A DNA stretch of 64,000 nt, from the NCBI GenBank assembly GCA_004193595.1, contig RPGQ01000018.1, positions 1 to 64,000 on the forward strand. Reading direction: 5' to 3'. Positions 45,041 to 55,112 of the stretch are shown one piece after another. This DNA is from Desulfobacteraceae bacterium Eth-SRB2 (lineage in GTDB: Bacteria > Desulfobacterota > Desulfobacteria > Desulfobacterales > UBA11574). The notes under the pieces are model-generated. The model worked only from the letters and a program-made list of their open reading frames with translations. It did no database searches and was not told the origin of the DNA. A program made the position numbers and the translations under genes. The number at the start of each line of letters is the position of its first letter. Position 1 is the first letter of the stretch.

Positions 45041-46070
45041 TTTCCCTCTCCGACCTCTCAATTTTCTTTAATCTTTTTTCGATTTCCTCCAGCTTCTTTT
45101 TTAGCTCCGGAAGCCTGGGTAGAATCTTTTGTACTCTTAGCCACAATCGATGAGGTATTGCCGGTGATCCTGACACAATTTCGTCACCAGACACAGATTT
45201 AGCAACTCCGGCCTGAGCACCAACGGTTACATTATCACCGATATTCAGATGGCCTACAACCCCTGCCTGTCCCGCCAGTATGGCGTTTTTCCCGATGGTA
45301 ACGCTTCCTGAAATTCCGACCTGGGCCACAAGAATACTATTTTCACCCACGGTCACATTGTGAGCAATGTGAACAAGGTTATCCGTCTTAACTCCGCTTT
45401 TTATCCAGGTTTTACCAAAAGTGGCTCTGTCAATTGTATTTCCCGCACCAATTTCCACATCATCATCTATTTGGACAATACCGGTATGGGGAATCTTGTA
45501 ATACTTTTTTCCGTCCTGAGCAAAACCGAAACCGTCACTCCCGATAACGGTCCCGGCATGTATGATCACCCGGTTTCCTATTGTGCAGCGCTCAAGAATT
45601 GTCACATTGGGGTAAATCCTAACATCATTTCCCATGACAACGTTGTCGCCGATAACCACGTGGGGAGAAAGCGCAATTCCATGACCGACAGTAACGTTAT
45701 TTCCAATCACGGCAAAAGGAGCTATGGATACTTCCCGGCCGCATTCAAAGTTTTTTCCGATACACGAGTATGAACTTATACCGGGTTCCGGTTTTAAAGG
45801 GGGATGGAAAAGGTTCAACACCACGGCAAAAGCAAGCTGGGGATTATCCACCTGTAGAATGTTTTTTGTAGAAGCTTGAAAATCGCGTGGAACAATAATC
45901 GCTCCGGCATCTGTTTTATCAATCTTTTTTAAGAATTTTGCATTACCGGCAAATGTTATTTCATCACCGGCAGCATCATCAAAAGGCGCAACACCACAAA
46001 TATTTTTATTCTTATCTCCTTTTATCTCGCCGTTAACAACTTCGGCTATCCTGGCCAGTGACAGTTCCAT
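45033..46070 (-). CDS. lpxD: UDP-3-O-acyl-glucosamine N-acyltransferase LpxD
   Basis: 345 residues: N-terminal uridine-binding domain (FDDAAGDEITFAGNAKFLKK), hexapeptide beta-helix with catalytic His in NLVHIAHNVTVGENS, QVGISGSVTIGKNA, and a C-terminal coiled coil (LPELKKKLEEIEKRLKKIERS). It adds the second 3-hydroxyacyl chain. Its end overlaps the fabZ start by eight bases. Confidence 0.96.
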   Translation of the reverse strand: MELSLARIAEVVNGEIKGDKNKNICGVAPFDDAAGDEITFAGNAKFLKKIDKTDAGAIIVPRDFQASTKNILQVDNPQLAFAVVLNLFHPPLKPEPGISSYSCIGKNFECGREVSIAPFAVIGNNVTVGHGIALSPHVVIGDNVVMGNDVRIYPNVTILERCTIGNRVIIHAGTVIGSDGFGFAQDGKKYYKIPHTGIVQIDDDVEIGAGNTIDRATFGKTWIKSGVKTDNLVHIAHNVTVGENSILVAQVGISGSVTIGKNAILAGQAGVVGHLNIGDNVTVGAQAGVAKSVSGDEIVSGSPAIPHRLWLRVQKILPRLPELKKKLEEIEKRLKKIERSERENG

Positions 46071-46405
46071 TTTAAATTATACCTGATGGCTTTATTTATT
46101 GGGTTCTAAAAAACCTGGTCCTCAGGGCCAAGCCTGTCCCGCATTGCGGGAGTCAGAGATCAATGGCTCTGCCCGTATAAATCAACCGGAGTAATGGAGT
46201 ACTGGAGTATTGGAGTGTTAATTTAAAAAAAGAGCTTTAAACTTTCAGATTTTCTCCAGAGATCTGTTTTCTGAGAGCGATGAAAAAAGGGGTTTCTTCC
46301 ATTACTCCACCACTCCAATACTCCAGTACTCCGTAAATCGTTAAATGCCGTCAAACTAAATCCCCTCTGGGGATAATCAAAGCCGGGCCCTCTGGACCCG
46401 GATCT
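46071..46405. repeat. GGAGTACTGGAG word hairpin between skp and lpxD
   Basis: Left arm 46188-46217 (GGAGTAATGGAGTACTGGAG...), right arm 46299-46332 (complementary ACTCCAATACTCCAGTACTC words), loop ~80 bases. The same architecture as the GGAATG elements with a different word. No gene here. Confidence 0.8.
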
Positions 46406-46966
46406 TTACTTTTTCTTTGTCTTTTTATCCTTTTCGGTTTTCCGGGCAAAATTGGCATTGTATTTCTGAATTAACCGGTCGGTTATATCGATGGTGTTGG
46501 GGGAATACATCACTCCGGCCTCCCGTTTTTCAAGAATAAGGAGAAAACCTTCCTTTTTACCCATTTCAGCAATAATTTTTAAAATTTCTTCCTGGATCCG
46601 GGCTACAAGTCTTTTTTCTTGCTCCTTAAACTCGGCCACATATCTTTTCTGTATCCCTTTAAAATCATTGATATTTATCCTTATTTCACGTTCTCTCTCT
46701 TCCCGCATCTCTCGACTCATTACCAGCGCTTCACGTTCAAGCTTATTTTTTGTTGCTTCGATTTCTTCCCCCTTTTTCTGGAGATCAGCCTCTATCTTTT
46801 TGCCCCGTCTGTTAATTTCAGCCGTTGCCTTTTTGCCGGCACTCGATGTCTTTAGAATTCTCTGAAAATCTACAATACCTATTTTGGCGACATCAGCTCC
46901 GTAAGAAGAAGCAAGTAAACAAAAACAAATAACTGTTGTCACAAAAGCCACTTTACACGTTCGCAT
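46406..46966 (-). CDS. skp: Periplasmic chaperone Skp/OmpH
   Basis: 186 residues, signal peptide (VAFVTTVICFCLLASSYGAD). KIGIVDFQRILKTSSAGKKA opening, then long charged coiled-coil arms and VMYSPNTIDITDRLIQKYN near the end. It holds unfolded outer-membrane proteins in the periplasm. Lys-rich tail KTEKDKKTKKK. Lies between bamA and lpxD as is usual. Confidence 0.92.
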   Translation of the reverse strand: MRTCKVAFVTTVICFCLLASSYGADVAKIGIVDFQRILKTSSAGKKATAEINRRGKKIEADLQKKGEEIEATKNKLEREALVMSREMREEREREIRININDFKGIQKRYVAEFKEQEKRLVARIQEEILKIIAEMGKKEGFLLILEKREAGVMYSPNTIDITDRLIQKYNANFARKTEKDKKTKKK

Positions 46967-46986
46967 TTTATTCCCCCTTCAAAGAT

Positions 46987-47053
46987 GATGAACTCGTAAA
47001 AAGTCCGTTTTAGACGGTTTCGTAAAAAGTTCAAATTCCCCCGCCAAACATAG
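46987..47053. repeat. Partial CTCGTAAAAAGTCC repeat between bamA and skp
   Basis: Matches the left part of the element at 2158-2330 almost base for base, then ends abruptly after CCGCCAAACATAG. Confidence 0.75.
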
Positions 47054-47111
47054 TCTAACTGTTTTTTTATGGAACTGCTCAACAACTTATATATTTAAAC
47101 ATTCATGGGTA

Positions 47112-49736
47112 TCAAAAAGACGTGCCCATTCCAAATTCCCACTGTCCCCCGGATCCCACGTCATCAATTACGTACCCTCTTTCAAGACGGATAGGACCCA
47201 TGGGAGAATACCATCTGAAGCCGAATCCCACGGTTTGTCTCAGATCTCCCAGCTCGATACTTTCATCGTCATTATAAACATTTCCCGTATCAAAAAAGAG
47301 GAGACCAACAACCCCTTGCTCTGTCAGCAAAGGAATTAAAAGTTCTACATTAAATTGTATATATTTGTCTCCCCCGATTTCATCGCCGTTTTCATCTAAA
47401 ACGTAAACGTCCCGCCAGTCATAGCCGCGCAATGAGTTTAAGCCTCCAAGATAAAATCTTTCATAATCCGGGAGTGTTCCTCCTGAGTTTTCCTGGACAT
47501 AACCGATTTCCCCATGCAAAAAAGTCACAATATCCTTGAACACAGGGATGTACCAACCGGTTTCCCCCAAATATTTTGTAAAGGCGACATTTCCGCCAAG
47601 GCCGGCATATTCCACCGATATACTGTGCCGAGAGCCTCCTGTGGGATTAAATCTTCTGTTCCTCGAGTCGTAAATCAAGGAGGTGGTTATACTGCTTGTT
47701 GTATTCTTGCCTTCCAGATCTTTAATCGATTCCGAAGCATTCTCGTCAATATTTGTTATATCTGCATTTTCGTAATTATAACCAATATATGCGCGCACAA
47801 AATCATAGACAGGATAGCTGAACCTAACCCCTCCTCCCTGGGCGTTATTGTCGTATGTATCATAATCGGTTTCCCAGTCATACAGAGTAAACCTTGCCGA
47901 CAGAGGAATATCAAACAGCCAGGGCTCCGTAAAATTCAGTCTATACAGGGTTGTCGTCCCTCCGAGTTGAGCATCAAGTGAAAGGATCTGGCCACGCCCG
48001 AATAGGTTATTCTGAGAAATGGAGCCCATGCCAAAGACATTTTCCGTAGTGCTGTAACCCGCGCCAAAAGAAAAAGTGCCGGTAGGCTTTTCAGTTACGT
48101 CGATTTTTAAAATCATTTTGTCTTCGGCACTTCCCTTGACGGTATTAACCTTTATATCCTCAAAATAATCGAGCCGGTAAAGGTTGCGGACGCTCCGTTT
48201 TAACCCTTTACCTTTGAAAAGTTCCTGTTCATACACCTTAAGTTCACGCCGGATAACCTTGTCCCTGGTCTTGGTGTTCCCGCCGATAATAATGTTTTCA
48301 AAATAGACCTGGTTATGCTTTGCGACAACGTAGGTAATATTAACCGTCAATTCATCGAAATTTTTGTCAATCACAGGAGATACTTCGGCATAGGCGTACC
48401 CCTCATCTGAATATATATCCGTAAGGGCCAGCACATCGTTACGCACAATTTCACGATTATAAAAGGTTTGCTTGGTAATTTTAAGATTTTTCTTTAATTC
48501 TTCCTCGGACAAGATAAGGTCACCGGTGATGTCCACCTTGCTGACCTTGAACTGTGAGCCTTCATTAATTTTTATGGTAATATATATCCCGTCTTCACGA
48601 TATTCAATTTGCGGTTCCGCTATCCTGGCCTGGATATAACCGTTGTTATAATAAAAAGCTGAAAGTTTGGCGATATCCTGTTCAAGATCCTCCCTGTTCA
48701 GAACTCCGGATGAGGTCATCCATGAAAAAAACCCTTTTTCAGACGTTTGTATCATTTTTTTCAGGTTCTTGTCGTTATAAGCGGTGTTCCCTTCAAATAT
48801 GATATGCCTTATCAGGACCTTTACACCCTCTTGGATAACAAATTCCAAATCAGCCTGATTATTCTCCAACTGATGAATCGTGTAAGTAACTTTTACATTA
48901 TGATAGTTCTTTTCTTTATAAAGCTCTTCTATGCGTTTAATGTTGCCGCGAACCTTTAATATATTCAGTATTGAACCTGTCCGTATACTTAAATTTTCTT
49001 TGATCTCATCATCCTTATAGAGCTTGTTGCCTTGAAAACGAATAATCCGGATATTCGCTTTTTCCTTTACCCTGAATATGATTACCTTGCCCTGGGTGTT
49101 TTCTTCGGCCTCAATCCGGATATCTTCAAAATATCCCATGGAATATACAGCCTTAAGATCTTGAGAAAGGCTTTTGGCAATATATACGTCCCCGGGCTTT
49201 GTTTTTATAACCTTTTTGATAGCGTCTCCCTCTATACGCTTATTGCCGGTAATAAGCACTTTGGCAACCTTTTCCCGCTTAAAAAACTTCAAGCTCATAT
49301 CCCGGACGAGTTGCTTCACGGTTCCGGGAATTTTTTCTAACCCCTTGCCCTCTTTAACAAAAACACCGACAGACCCTTCTCCAAAAGATTCTAACATCTT
49401 TGCAACCAGGATGAATTTTTGCCCGATCCATGTCAAACTGCCCCAAACAACATAGTCGGCACCGTTTTTAACACCAAAATTCCGGATTTCTTCAATAGTT
49501 TTAGTATGTTTCTCCCCTGCAAAATCAGGAATAATTCCCGGTTCCAGTATAACGACACCTTCCTGTTTGAGGTCTTTTTTGATCATATCCGATATTTCGG
49601 TTTGCATATATGAAAAATCTTTAACCGAATGTATTTCAAATGGTAATACCAGCACCTGTAGTGTTTCTGAAGAATGTACCGTATTCGGAAAAAAGTATAG
49701 TATCGCGATAATAATCAGACATAATCGTCTTAACAT
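47112..49736 (-). CDS. bamA: Outer-membrane assembly factor BamA with extra N-terminal domain
   Basis: About 874 residues from ATG 49734-49736, with TAGGAG six bases upstream; signal peptide MLRRLCLIIIAILYFFPNTV. Residues ~25-145 form an extra domain resembling the TolB N-terminal fold (LQVLVLPFEIHSV, GADYVVWGSLTWIG). Then five POTRA domains (VAKVLITGNKRIEGDAI, IRIIRFQGNKLYKDDEI, VLIRHIIFEGNTAYNDKNL, FKVSKVDITGDLIL, VYFENIIIGGNTKTRDKV) and the 16-strand barrel with YFLGGLNSLRGYDWRDV (L6 R-G-Y motif) and a Phe-ending beta signal QWEFGMGTSF. It inserts beta-barrel proteins into the outer membrane. Confidence 0.95.
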   Translation of the reverse strand: MLRRLCLIIIAILYFFPNTVHSSETLQVLVLPFEIHSVKDFSYMQTEISDMIKKDLKQEGVVILEPGIIPDFAGEKHTKTIEEIRNFGVKNGADYVVWGSLTWIGQKFILVAKMLESFGEGSVGVFVKEGKGLEKIPGTVKQLVRDMSLKFFKREKVAKVLITGNKRIEGDAIKKVIKTKPGDVYIAKSLSQDLKAVYSMGYFEDIRIEAEENTQGKVIIFRVKEKANIRIIRFQGNKLYKDDEIKENLSIRTGSILNILKVRGNIKRIEELYKEKNYHNVKVTYTIHQLENNQADLEFVIQEGVKVLIRHIIFEGNTAYNDKNLKKMIQTSEKGFFSWMTSSGVLNREDLEQDIAKLSAFYYNNGYIQARIAEPQIEYREDGIYITIKINEGSQFKVSKVDITGDLILSEEELKKNLKITKQTFYNREIVRNDVLALTDIYSDEGYAYAEVSPVIDKNFDELTVNITYVVAKHNQVYFENIIIGGNTKTRDKVIRRELKVYEQELFKGKGLKRSVRNLYRLDYFEDIKVNTVKGSAEDKMILKIDVTEKPTGTFSFGAGYSTTENVFGMGSISQNNLFGRGQILSLDAQLGGTTTLYRLNFTEPWLFDIPLSARFTLYDWETDYDTYDNNAQGGGVRFSYPVYDFVRAYIGYNYENADITNIDENASESIKDLEGKNTTSSITTSLIYDSRNRRFNPTGGSRHSISVEYAGLGGNVAFTKYLGETGWYIPVFKDIVTFLHGEIGYVQENSGGTLPDYERFYLGGLNSLRGYDWRDVYVLDENGDEIGGDKYIQFNVELLIPLLTEQGVVGLLFFDTGNVYNDDESIELGDLRQTVGFGFRWYSPMGPIRLERGYVIDDVGSGGQWEFGMGTSF

Positions 49737-49773
49737 AGAACTCCTAATTACCCCCATTCTCAGATCCATAAAC

Positions 49774-50487
49774 TCAAAAATTTACCAGCTGTCCGTCAAC
49801 AATCGTCATGCTGCGTGACATGTAAGATGCAAGTTCCATGTTATGTGTTACCACTATCAGAGTCATGCAAAACTCTTTGTTTAACTCCAAAAGCAGGCTA
49901 TGGACGTGCTCACTGCTTCCCTTATCAAGATTACCCGAGGGTTCATCTGCCAAAAGAATAACCGGATTAAGAACAAGGGCTCTGGCAAGCGCAACCCGTT
50001 GCTGTTCACCCCCTGAAAGCTTCCCAACTCTGAAATTTAATCTGTCTTTAAGTCCCACCCTGACAAGAATCGTCTCTGCAGCTTCCCTGGCTTTTTGTTT
50101 GCCCAGCCCTTTAATCAGTGCCGGCATCATGGCATTTTCAAGAGCGGAAAACTCTGGAAGCAGATAATGAAACTGGAACACAAAACCTAAAGACTCGTTT
50201 CGAAATTGTGCCAGCCTGGCATTATCAAAAAGAAAAATATCTTCACCCTGGAAAAGATACGTCCCGCTATCGGGACGGTCGAGAACTCCCAGCAGGTGTA
50301 GCAGCGTTGACTTGCCGATACCCGACGCGCCGATTATTGCCAGGGTTTCTCCGGAGTTCAAATCAAGGTCTACCCGCTTTAAGATATCAATATGGGTACC
50401 GCTGTTGTTATAACTCTTACATAGGCCTTGCACAGACAAGAAATGCTCTGGAACAGACTTCTTGTCGTTTTTCTCGGATTTAACCAT
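49774..50487 (-). CDS. lolD: Lipoprotein-releasing ATPase LolD
   Basis: About 237 residues. Walker A IGASGIGKSTLLHLLG, LolD/MacB-type Q-loop VFQFHYLLPEFSALENAMMP, signature LSGGEQQRVALARAL, Walker B ILLADEPSGNLD, H-loop VVTHNMELA. It powers transfer of outer-membrane lipoproteins from the inner membrane to LolA. Overlaps the lolC end by eight bases. bamA follows 38 bases downstream. Confidence 0.94.
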   Translation of the reverse strand: MVKSEKNDKKSVPEHFLSVQGLCKSYNNSGTHIDILKRVDLDLNSGETLAIIGASGIGKSTLLHLLGVLDRPDSGTYLFQGEDIFLFDNARLAQFRNESLGFVFQFHYLLPEFSALENAMMPALIKGLGKQKAREAAETILVRVGLKDRLNFRVGKLSGGEQQRVALARALVLNPVILLADEPSGNLDKGSSEHVHSLLLELNKEFCMTLIVVTHNMELASYMSRSMTIVDGQLVNF

Positions 50488-51715
50488 AACGGATCGCTTC
50501 AACAGGGTTGAGTTTGGACGCCTGACGCGCCGGATAGAGTGTCGCTACAAAACATATCACCATAGCAGCGGCGGCTATTATAAAAACATCCAGTGCCTCA
50601 AGTCGTACCGGAAGGGTTGAGATATAGTATACATCTCCCGGAAGCTCGATAAACTTATATTTCTCCAGCAATTTACACATGATAAACCCAAGGCATACAC
50701 CCAGCGAGGTGCCCATGAAACCGATGATCATTCCTTTGAAGATAAAAATCTTCCTGATGCTGCTATCCATTGCTCCCATGGCTTTTAATATGGCAATATC
50801 TCTGGTCTTTCCCATCACCATCATAATCAGTGTACTTGCGATGTTAAATGCTGCCACAAGGACAATAAGCGCCAGAATAATAAACATAACCGTCTTTTCC
50901 AGTTTAAGAGCAGAAAACAGATTGTGATTCATCTGCATCCAGTCCCTGGCCCAATACGGAAATCCAACGTCAGCCACTATCTTATCTGCGATATGCCTTG
51001 CATTATAGATATCATTTACCTTGACTTCGATGCCGGTGACGGAATTTTCCATGTGCAGAATTTTCTGGGCGTCCCTTATATGGATGTATGCCAGGGATCC
51101 ATCATATTCATACATACCCGACTCGAACAGACCCACCACCTGAAAACGCTTCATGGCAGGGAGGTATCCCATGGGAGAAATCATTCCTCGGGATGATATC
51201 AGGTAGACCGCATCACCCATGCCCAAGCCCAGATTTTTGGCAAGCTCCTTGCCAAGAATTACACCGGGAACAGAACCGGTATTGTCCTTTCCTTGATGCA
51301 TCTTTTCTAAATTCAGCAAAGGGGAACCATCGATAACCTTTATTACCCTGCCGGCAGATTCCGGATCTATACCTCTTAAAACAGCCCCGGACACTCCTGA
51401 CGAAGACCTGAGCATGATCTGGGTGTAAATAAAAGGTGTGGCCGCCTCTACCCCGTTCGTATTAACAACATGGTTCAATATCCTGTGATAATCGGAAAAG
51501 GGACTTCCGTGGCGCATGATCACCACATGTGATTCAATCCCGAGTATACGGTTTTTAAGATCGGACTCAAATCCGGCCATTACAGCTATTACTACGATCA
51601 ATGCCATTACGCCCACAGTTACGCCGGCAATGGAAAGCATGGTAATTAACGAAATGAAAGTCTCTTTTTGTTTGGCCCTTAAATAGCGACCACCTATGAA
51701 ATATTCAAAAGACAT
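50480..51715 (-). CDS. lolC: Lipoprotein-releasing permease LolC/LolE
   Basis: 411 residues, four membrane helices (one N-terminal, three C-terminal) around a periplasmic MacB-like domain. FIGGRYLRAKQKETFISLITMLSIAGVTVGVMALIVV is the family start, QIMLRSSSGVSGAVLRGIDP the periplasmic part, IMMVMGKTRDIAILKAMGA the coupling helix and ATLYPARQASKLNPVEAIRYG the end. One LolC/E type protein, so it probably acts as a homodimer (LolF-like). Confidence 0.93.
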   Translation of the reverse strand: MSFEYFIGGRYLRAKQKETFISLITMLSIAGVTVGVMALIVVIAVMAGFESDLKNRILGIESHVVIMRHGSPFSDYHRILNHVVNTNGVEAATPFIYTQIMLRSSSGVSGAVLRGIDPESAGRVIKVIDGSPLLNLEKMHQGKDNTGSVPGVILGKELAKNLGLGMGDAVYLISSRGMISPMGYLPAMKRFQVVGLFESGMYEYDGSLAYIHIRDAQKILHMENSVTGIEVKVNDIYNARHIADKIVADVGFPYWARDWMQMNHNLFSALKLEKTVMFIILALIVLVAAFNIASTLIMMVMGKTRDIAILKAMGAMDSSIRKIFIFKGMIIGFMGTSLGVCLGFIMCKLLEKYKFIELPGDVYYISTLPVRLEALDVFIIAAAAMVICFVATLYPARQASKLNPVEAIRYG

Positions 51716-51796
51716 AATAATTACTGGTTACAGGTTATTAGTTTCTTAATTGTAAATTTTGTGTATTTTATGTTAAAAAATTTATCCAAGCTAATT

Positions 51797-51958
51797 AAGT
51801 GTGAAGTGTCTAAAGTGATCTAAAGTGCCTAAAGTTAAGGAATATTGCCAATTTATATAAAATAAAAGCTGAAGCGTAGCAACTCCTTAACTTTAGTTCA
51901 CTTCAAACTTTATCCGCCACCGTACTTTGGCGGATTTAGTTCACTTTACAAGGCACTT
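51797..51958. repeat. CTAAAGTG word hairpin between lolC and lysS
   Basis: Left arm AAGTGTGAAGTGTCTAAAGT... (51798-51840), right arm CCTTAACTTTAGTTCACTTC... (51887-51953), with an inner CCGCC...GGCGG hairpin. Ends six bases before the lysS stop codon. Confidence 0.75.
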
Positions 51959-51964
51959 TTCCGG

Positions 51965-53461
51965 TTATCCATTACCCCTTTCAACCGGTTTCATGTGCGG
52001 GAAAAGAATAACCTCCCGGATTGAAGCGGAATCGGTGAACAGCATGGTAAGCCGGTCAATCCCTATTCCTTCTCCGGCGGTGGGGGGCATACCGTACTCC
52101 AAGGCCTCGATGTAATCTTTGTCCATGTAATGGGCCTCTTTGTCGCCGGCTTCCCTGTCTGCAACCTGCTGTAAGAATCTCTCTCTCTGATCAACAGGAT
52201 CATTCAGTTCCGAAAATCCATTGGCAATCTCATGACCCGCGATAAAGAGCTCAAATCGATCCGTAAGTTCGGGTTCAGTCTCACTCCTTCTGGAAAGCGG
52301 GGAAACCTCTACCGGGTATCCTGTAATAAAGGTAGGCTGCATAAGCTTTGGTTCCACCAGCACATCAAACAGCTTTGTGATAATTTTTCCAAGACGCCCG
52401 GTCTTTGTAACCTTGATCCTCTTTGAAGCGGCGAATTCAAGTAGACCTTCCCGATGGTTCAGCAAATGGGCATCAATTCCTCCAAACTCCTCCAGAGCAG
52501 AAGCAAGGGACATTCGACGCCACTTGAGCCCCAAATCGACCGACTCCCCTTGGTATTGTATTACGGTCGAACCGTTCACCTCCCGAGCCACACGACAGAA
52601 CAATTCTTCGGTTAGATCCATCAGATCATCGTACCTGGCATATGCCTGGTACAATTCGAGCATGGTAAATTCGGGATTGTGGCGAGTTGAAACCCCTTCA
52701 TTTCTGAAACTTCTATTGATCTCGAAAACCCTTTCAAAGCCTCCGATAACCAGGCGCTTTAAATAAAGTTCAGGGGCTATGCGTAAAAACAGATCCATGC
52801 CCAGGGCATTGTGATGGGTCACAAACGGTGTGGCTTCGGCACCCCCGGGAACCGGTTGCATCATCGGTGTTTCCACCTCAAGGAAATCCAGGTCAAGAAG
52901 AAACGACCGTATGACCTGAATGATCCTGCTGCGTTTCGTAAAAATATCCCGTACATCCGAATTCATTGTCAAATCGATGTAGCGACGACGATAACGCTTT
53001 TCCGGATCTTTAAGCCCGTGAAATTTTTCCGGAAGCGGTCTTGCTGACTTGCAGACGAGCTTAAATTCCTTGACCAGAAGTGTCCATTCTCCTGTTCTCG
53101 TCTTGAACATTCCACCGTTTAGTCCGACGAAATCACCAATATCGAGCTGTTTAAATAGATTATAGGCTTTTTCGCCTATATGGTCTTTTCTCACATATGC
53201 CTGAAGCTGTCCGGTTCGATCCCTGAACCTGATAAAGGATGCCTTGCCAAACCTGTTTATGGCCATCATACGGCCAGCCACAACAAAAACAGAGCCGTCC
53301 TCGGTAAGTGAATCCGGTGCGTCTTCTATGGCCTTTTTGATATCTCTTACCGTATGCAAGACAACAAAATCGTTGGGATAAAGATTAATATTGTTTCTTT
53401 TTAAATCTAAAAGTTTCTTTTTTCTTTTTTCAATAATATCGCTTTTTTTGTCCATAAGCAT
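51965..53461 (-). CDS. lysS: Lysyl-tRNA synthetase, class II
   Basis: 498 residues. OB-fold anticodon-binding domain (~55-175, RMMAINRFGKASFIRFRDRT), then the class II core: motif 1 FLEVETPMMQPVPGGAEATPF, motif 2 FEINRSFRNEGVSTRHNPEFTMLE, motif 3 GEGIGIDRLTMLF. Charges tRNA-Lys. First gene of the run leading to lolC-lolD-bamA. A start two codons later (MDKK) is equally possible. Confidence 0.96.
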   Translation of the reverse strand: MLMDKKSDIIEKRKKKLLDLKRNNINLYPNDFVVLHTVRDIKKAIEDAPDSLTEDGSVFVVAGRMMAINRFGKASFIRFRDRTGQLQAYVRKDHIGEKAYNLFKQLDIGDFVGLNGGMFKTRTGEWTLLVKEFKLVCKSARPLPEKFHGLKDPEKRYRRRYIDLTMNSDVRDIFTKRSRIIQVIRSFLLDLDFLEVETPMMQPVPGGAEATPFVTHHNALGMDLFLRIAPELYLKRLVIGGFERVFEINRSFRNEGVSTRHNPEFTMLELYQAYARYDDLMDLTEELFCRVAREVNGSTVIQYQGESVDLGLKWRRMSLASALEEFGGIDAHLLNHREGLLEFAASKRIKVTKTGRLGKIITKLFDVLVEPKLMQPTFITGYPVEVSPLSRRSETEPELTDRFELFIAGHEIANGFSELNDPVDQRERFLQQVADREAGDKEAHYMDKDYIEALEYGMPPTAGEGIGIDRLTMLFTDSASIREVILFPHMKPVERGNG

Positions 53462-53519
53462 TCAACTTTTCAAAAGATTAAACTTATTTTGCTAACCCAT
53501 TTAAAAATAGGTGTCAAGA

Positions 53520-54821
53520 TTAAGTTGGCGGGTATCTTCGTTTTAATTTAAAGGAAAACTTGGTTCCCCGACCTACTTTACTCTCAACATCAAGCCATGT
53601 ATCGTAAGATTCGAGTATGCTGTGAACGATGGAAAGTCCGAGACCTGTCCCACTGGCTTTTGTTGTGAAAAATGGATCAAAAATCGACTGCATATACCGA
53701 TCGGTAATGCCGCAGCCATTGTCGCTGATTTCGATACCTGCATAATTGTGCTTTAAAGGATACGTTTTAATCCCGACAAGTCCTTCACCCTCAATAGCCT
53801 CAGCAGCATTTAAAAGTAGATTCCAGATCACCTGGCGCAAATGCACCGGATCCATTTCAATCCAGATATTTGAGGAAAACTCGCTTTTAATCGTAACTTT
53901 GTCGGTACCGGCTTTGTCCTTTTCAAATAGTTTGACGGTCTCTGTCAGGGCACTTTCGAGTTCTATCTTTTCAATTTTACCTGCAGGCGGCTTTGCAAAC
54001 AAAAGAAAATTGTTCACCAAGGCGCTTAACCTGTCTGTCTCACGCAAAACAATCTGCATGAGTTTGTCGTGTTCGGGGTTATACAGAACTTCTTTTCTTA
54101 AAATCTGGATTGAACCTGAAAGAGAAGCCAGAGGATTTTTAATCTCATGAGTTATTCCGGCAGCCATCTCACCCATGTAGGCCATCTTCTCCACGCGTTT
54201 AATTCGATCCTCAAGGGCCGAAAGCTTGTTTCTTGTCCTTCTCAACTGTTCCGACAGAAAACCGCTCAGGAAAGCAACAGCAAAACAGGCCACCATGGTA
54301 ATCACTACTTTGAAAAGCACTTGGCTCCAGGCATAACTACCGATGGCATTACTCCCATTCATACTAAAAGAATTGATAATACCGTAGTATTCAAGATCGA
54401 TCAGGATGCCGTACTGGATACTGCAAAGCACGGCCATGACCATGCTTCCTCTCCTGAATAGAAGCATGCTCGAATAGATAATAATTACCAGATAAAGAAA
54501 TGAAAAAATGCTTGCAAAACTGCCGGTAACAAAAATTATTGTTGTTACGGCAAAGGTGTCGATCCCAATCTGTATATAAGCAAAGATAAGTTTCCGCTTG
54601 ACCTGTTTAAAAATTAAAGCGTAGCAAAAAGAAAGCAGGAAAATTGTAACGATAAGTCCATATAAAACCAGAAGGGGGCCCGTTAGAGGGAAAGGTTTTT
54701 CACTGAATTGCAGAATAATAGTCGATCCCAGCAGCAGTGAAGTAAAAACGACCCGTAAAAACATAACCCATTCAAGCTTATGATATAAATCGTCTTCGGG
54801 CTTGTTTGAGTAATCGGGCAT
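53520..54821 (-). CDS. pilS: PilS-like membrane sensor histidine kinase
   Basis: 433 residues. Six N-terminal membrane helices (~20-195), a coiled coil (RRTRNKLSALEDRIKRVE), HisKA with the phospho-His in AAGITHEIKNPLASL, and HATPase with NLLLNAAEAIEG (N box), DNGCGITDR (G1), FFTTKASGTGLGLSIVHSIL (F/G2). The domain order fits PilS, which with the NtrC-type PilR controls pilin genes. No response regulator is in the window, but pilC is the next gene upstream on the same strand. Role by architecture and context only. Confidence 0.8.
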   Translation of the reverse strand: MPDYSNKPEDDLYHKLEWVMFLRVVFTSLLLGSTIILQFSEKPFPLTGPLLVLYGLIVTIFLLSFCYALIFKQVKRKLIFAYIQIGIDTFAVTTIIFVTGSFASIFSFLYLVIIIYSSMLLFRRGSMVMAVLCSIQYGILIDLEYYGIINSFSMNGSNAIGSYAWSQVLFKVVITMVACFAVAFLSGFLSEQLRRTRNKLSALEDRIKRVEKMAYMGEMAAGITHEIKNPLASLSGSIQILRKEVLYNPEHDKLMQIVLRETDRLSALVNNFLLFAKPPAGKIEKIELESALTETVKLFEKDKAGTDKVTIKSEFSSNIWIEMDPVHLRQVIWNLLLNAAEAIEGEGLVGIKTYPLKHNYAGIEISDNGCGITDRYMQSIFDPFFTTKASGTGLGLSIVHSILESYDTWLDVESKVGRGTKFSFKLKRRYPPT

Positions 54822-54825
54822 AATA

Positions 54826-55056
54826 TACGTCTCGGAAATTCTATCCCGCTAAAGGGAACATCTTGGGAAGTCTAGAATTTATTGAAAATAAAGGTCTTTT
54901 TTAGGATTATATTTTTAACTCGGACATGGCCCCAATAAAATAGAAAAAAAGTTTCACGGGATAAAAATAATGGAATGTTAGTCAGTATTCTAACATTCCA
55001 ATTGTGACCTGCCCGCTCGTGCCTTGCAATGGCAGGCGGGGCGAAGCGAACTAACT
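54826..55056 (+). repeat. Composite element, copy D
   Basis: Head ATACGTCTCGGAAATTCT, TTATTGAAAATAAAGG, TTAGGATTATATTTTTAACTCGG, then CCCCAATAAAATAG...TTTCACGGG hairpin module (54929-54962), a short GGAATGTTAG word arm, CATTCCAATTG and the CTGCCCGCTC...GGCAGGCGGG hairpin, ending GCGAAGCGAACTAAC. It is packed between the kinase start and the pilC end. Confidence 0.8.
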
Positions 55057-55112
55057 TGAGCAATTATTCCAACATAACAATTCGGATGAAGCGAAACCCA
55101 AAGGTTCACGGG

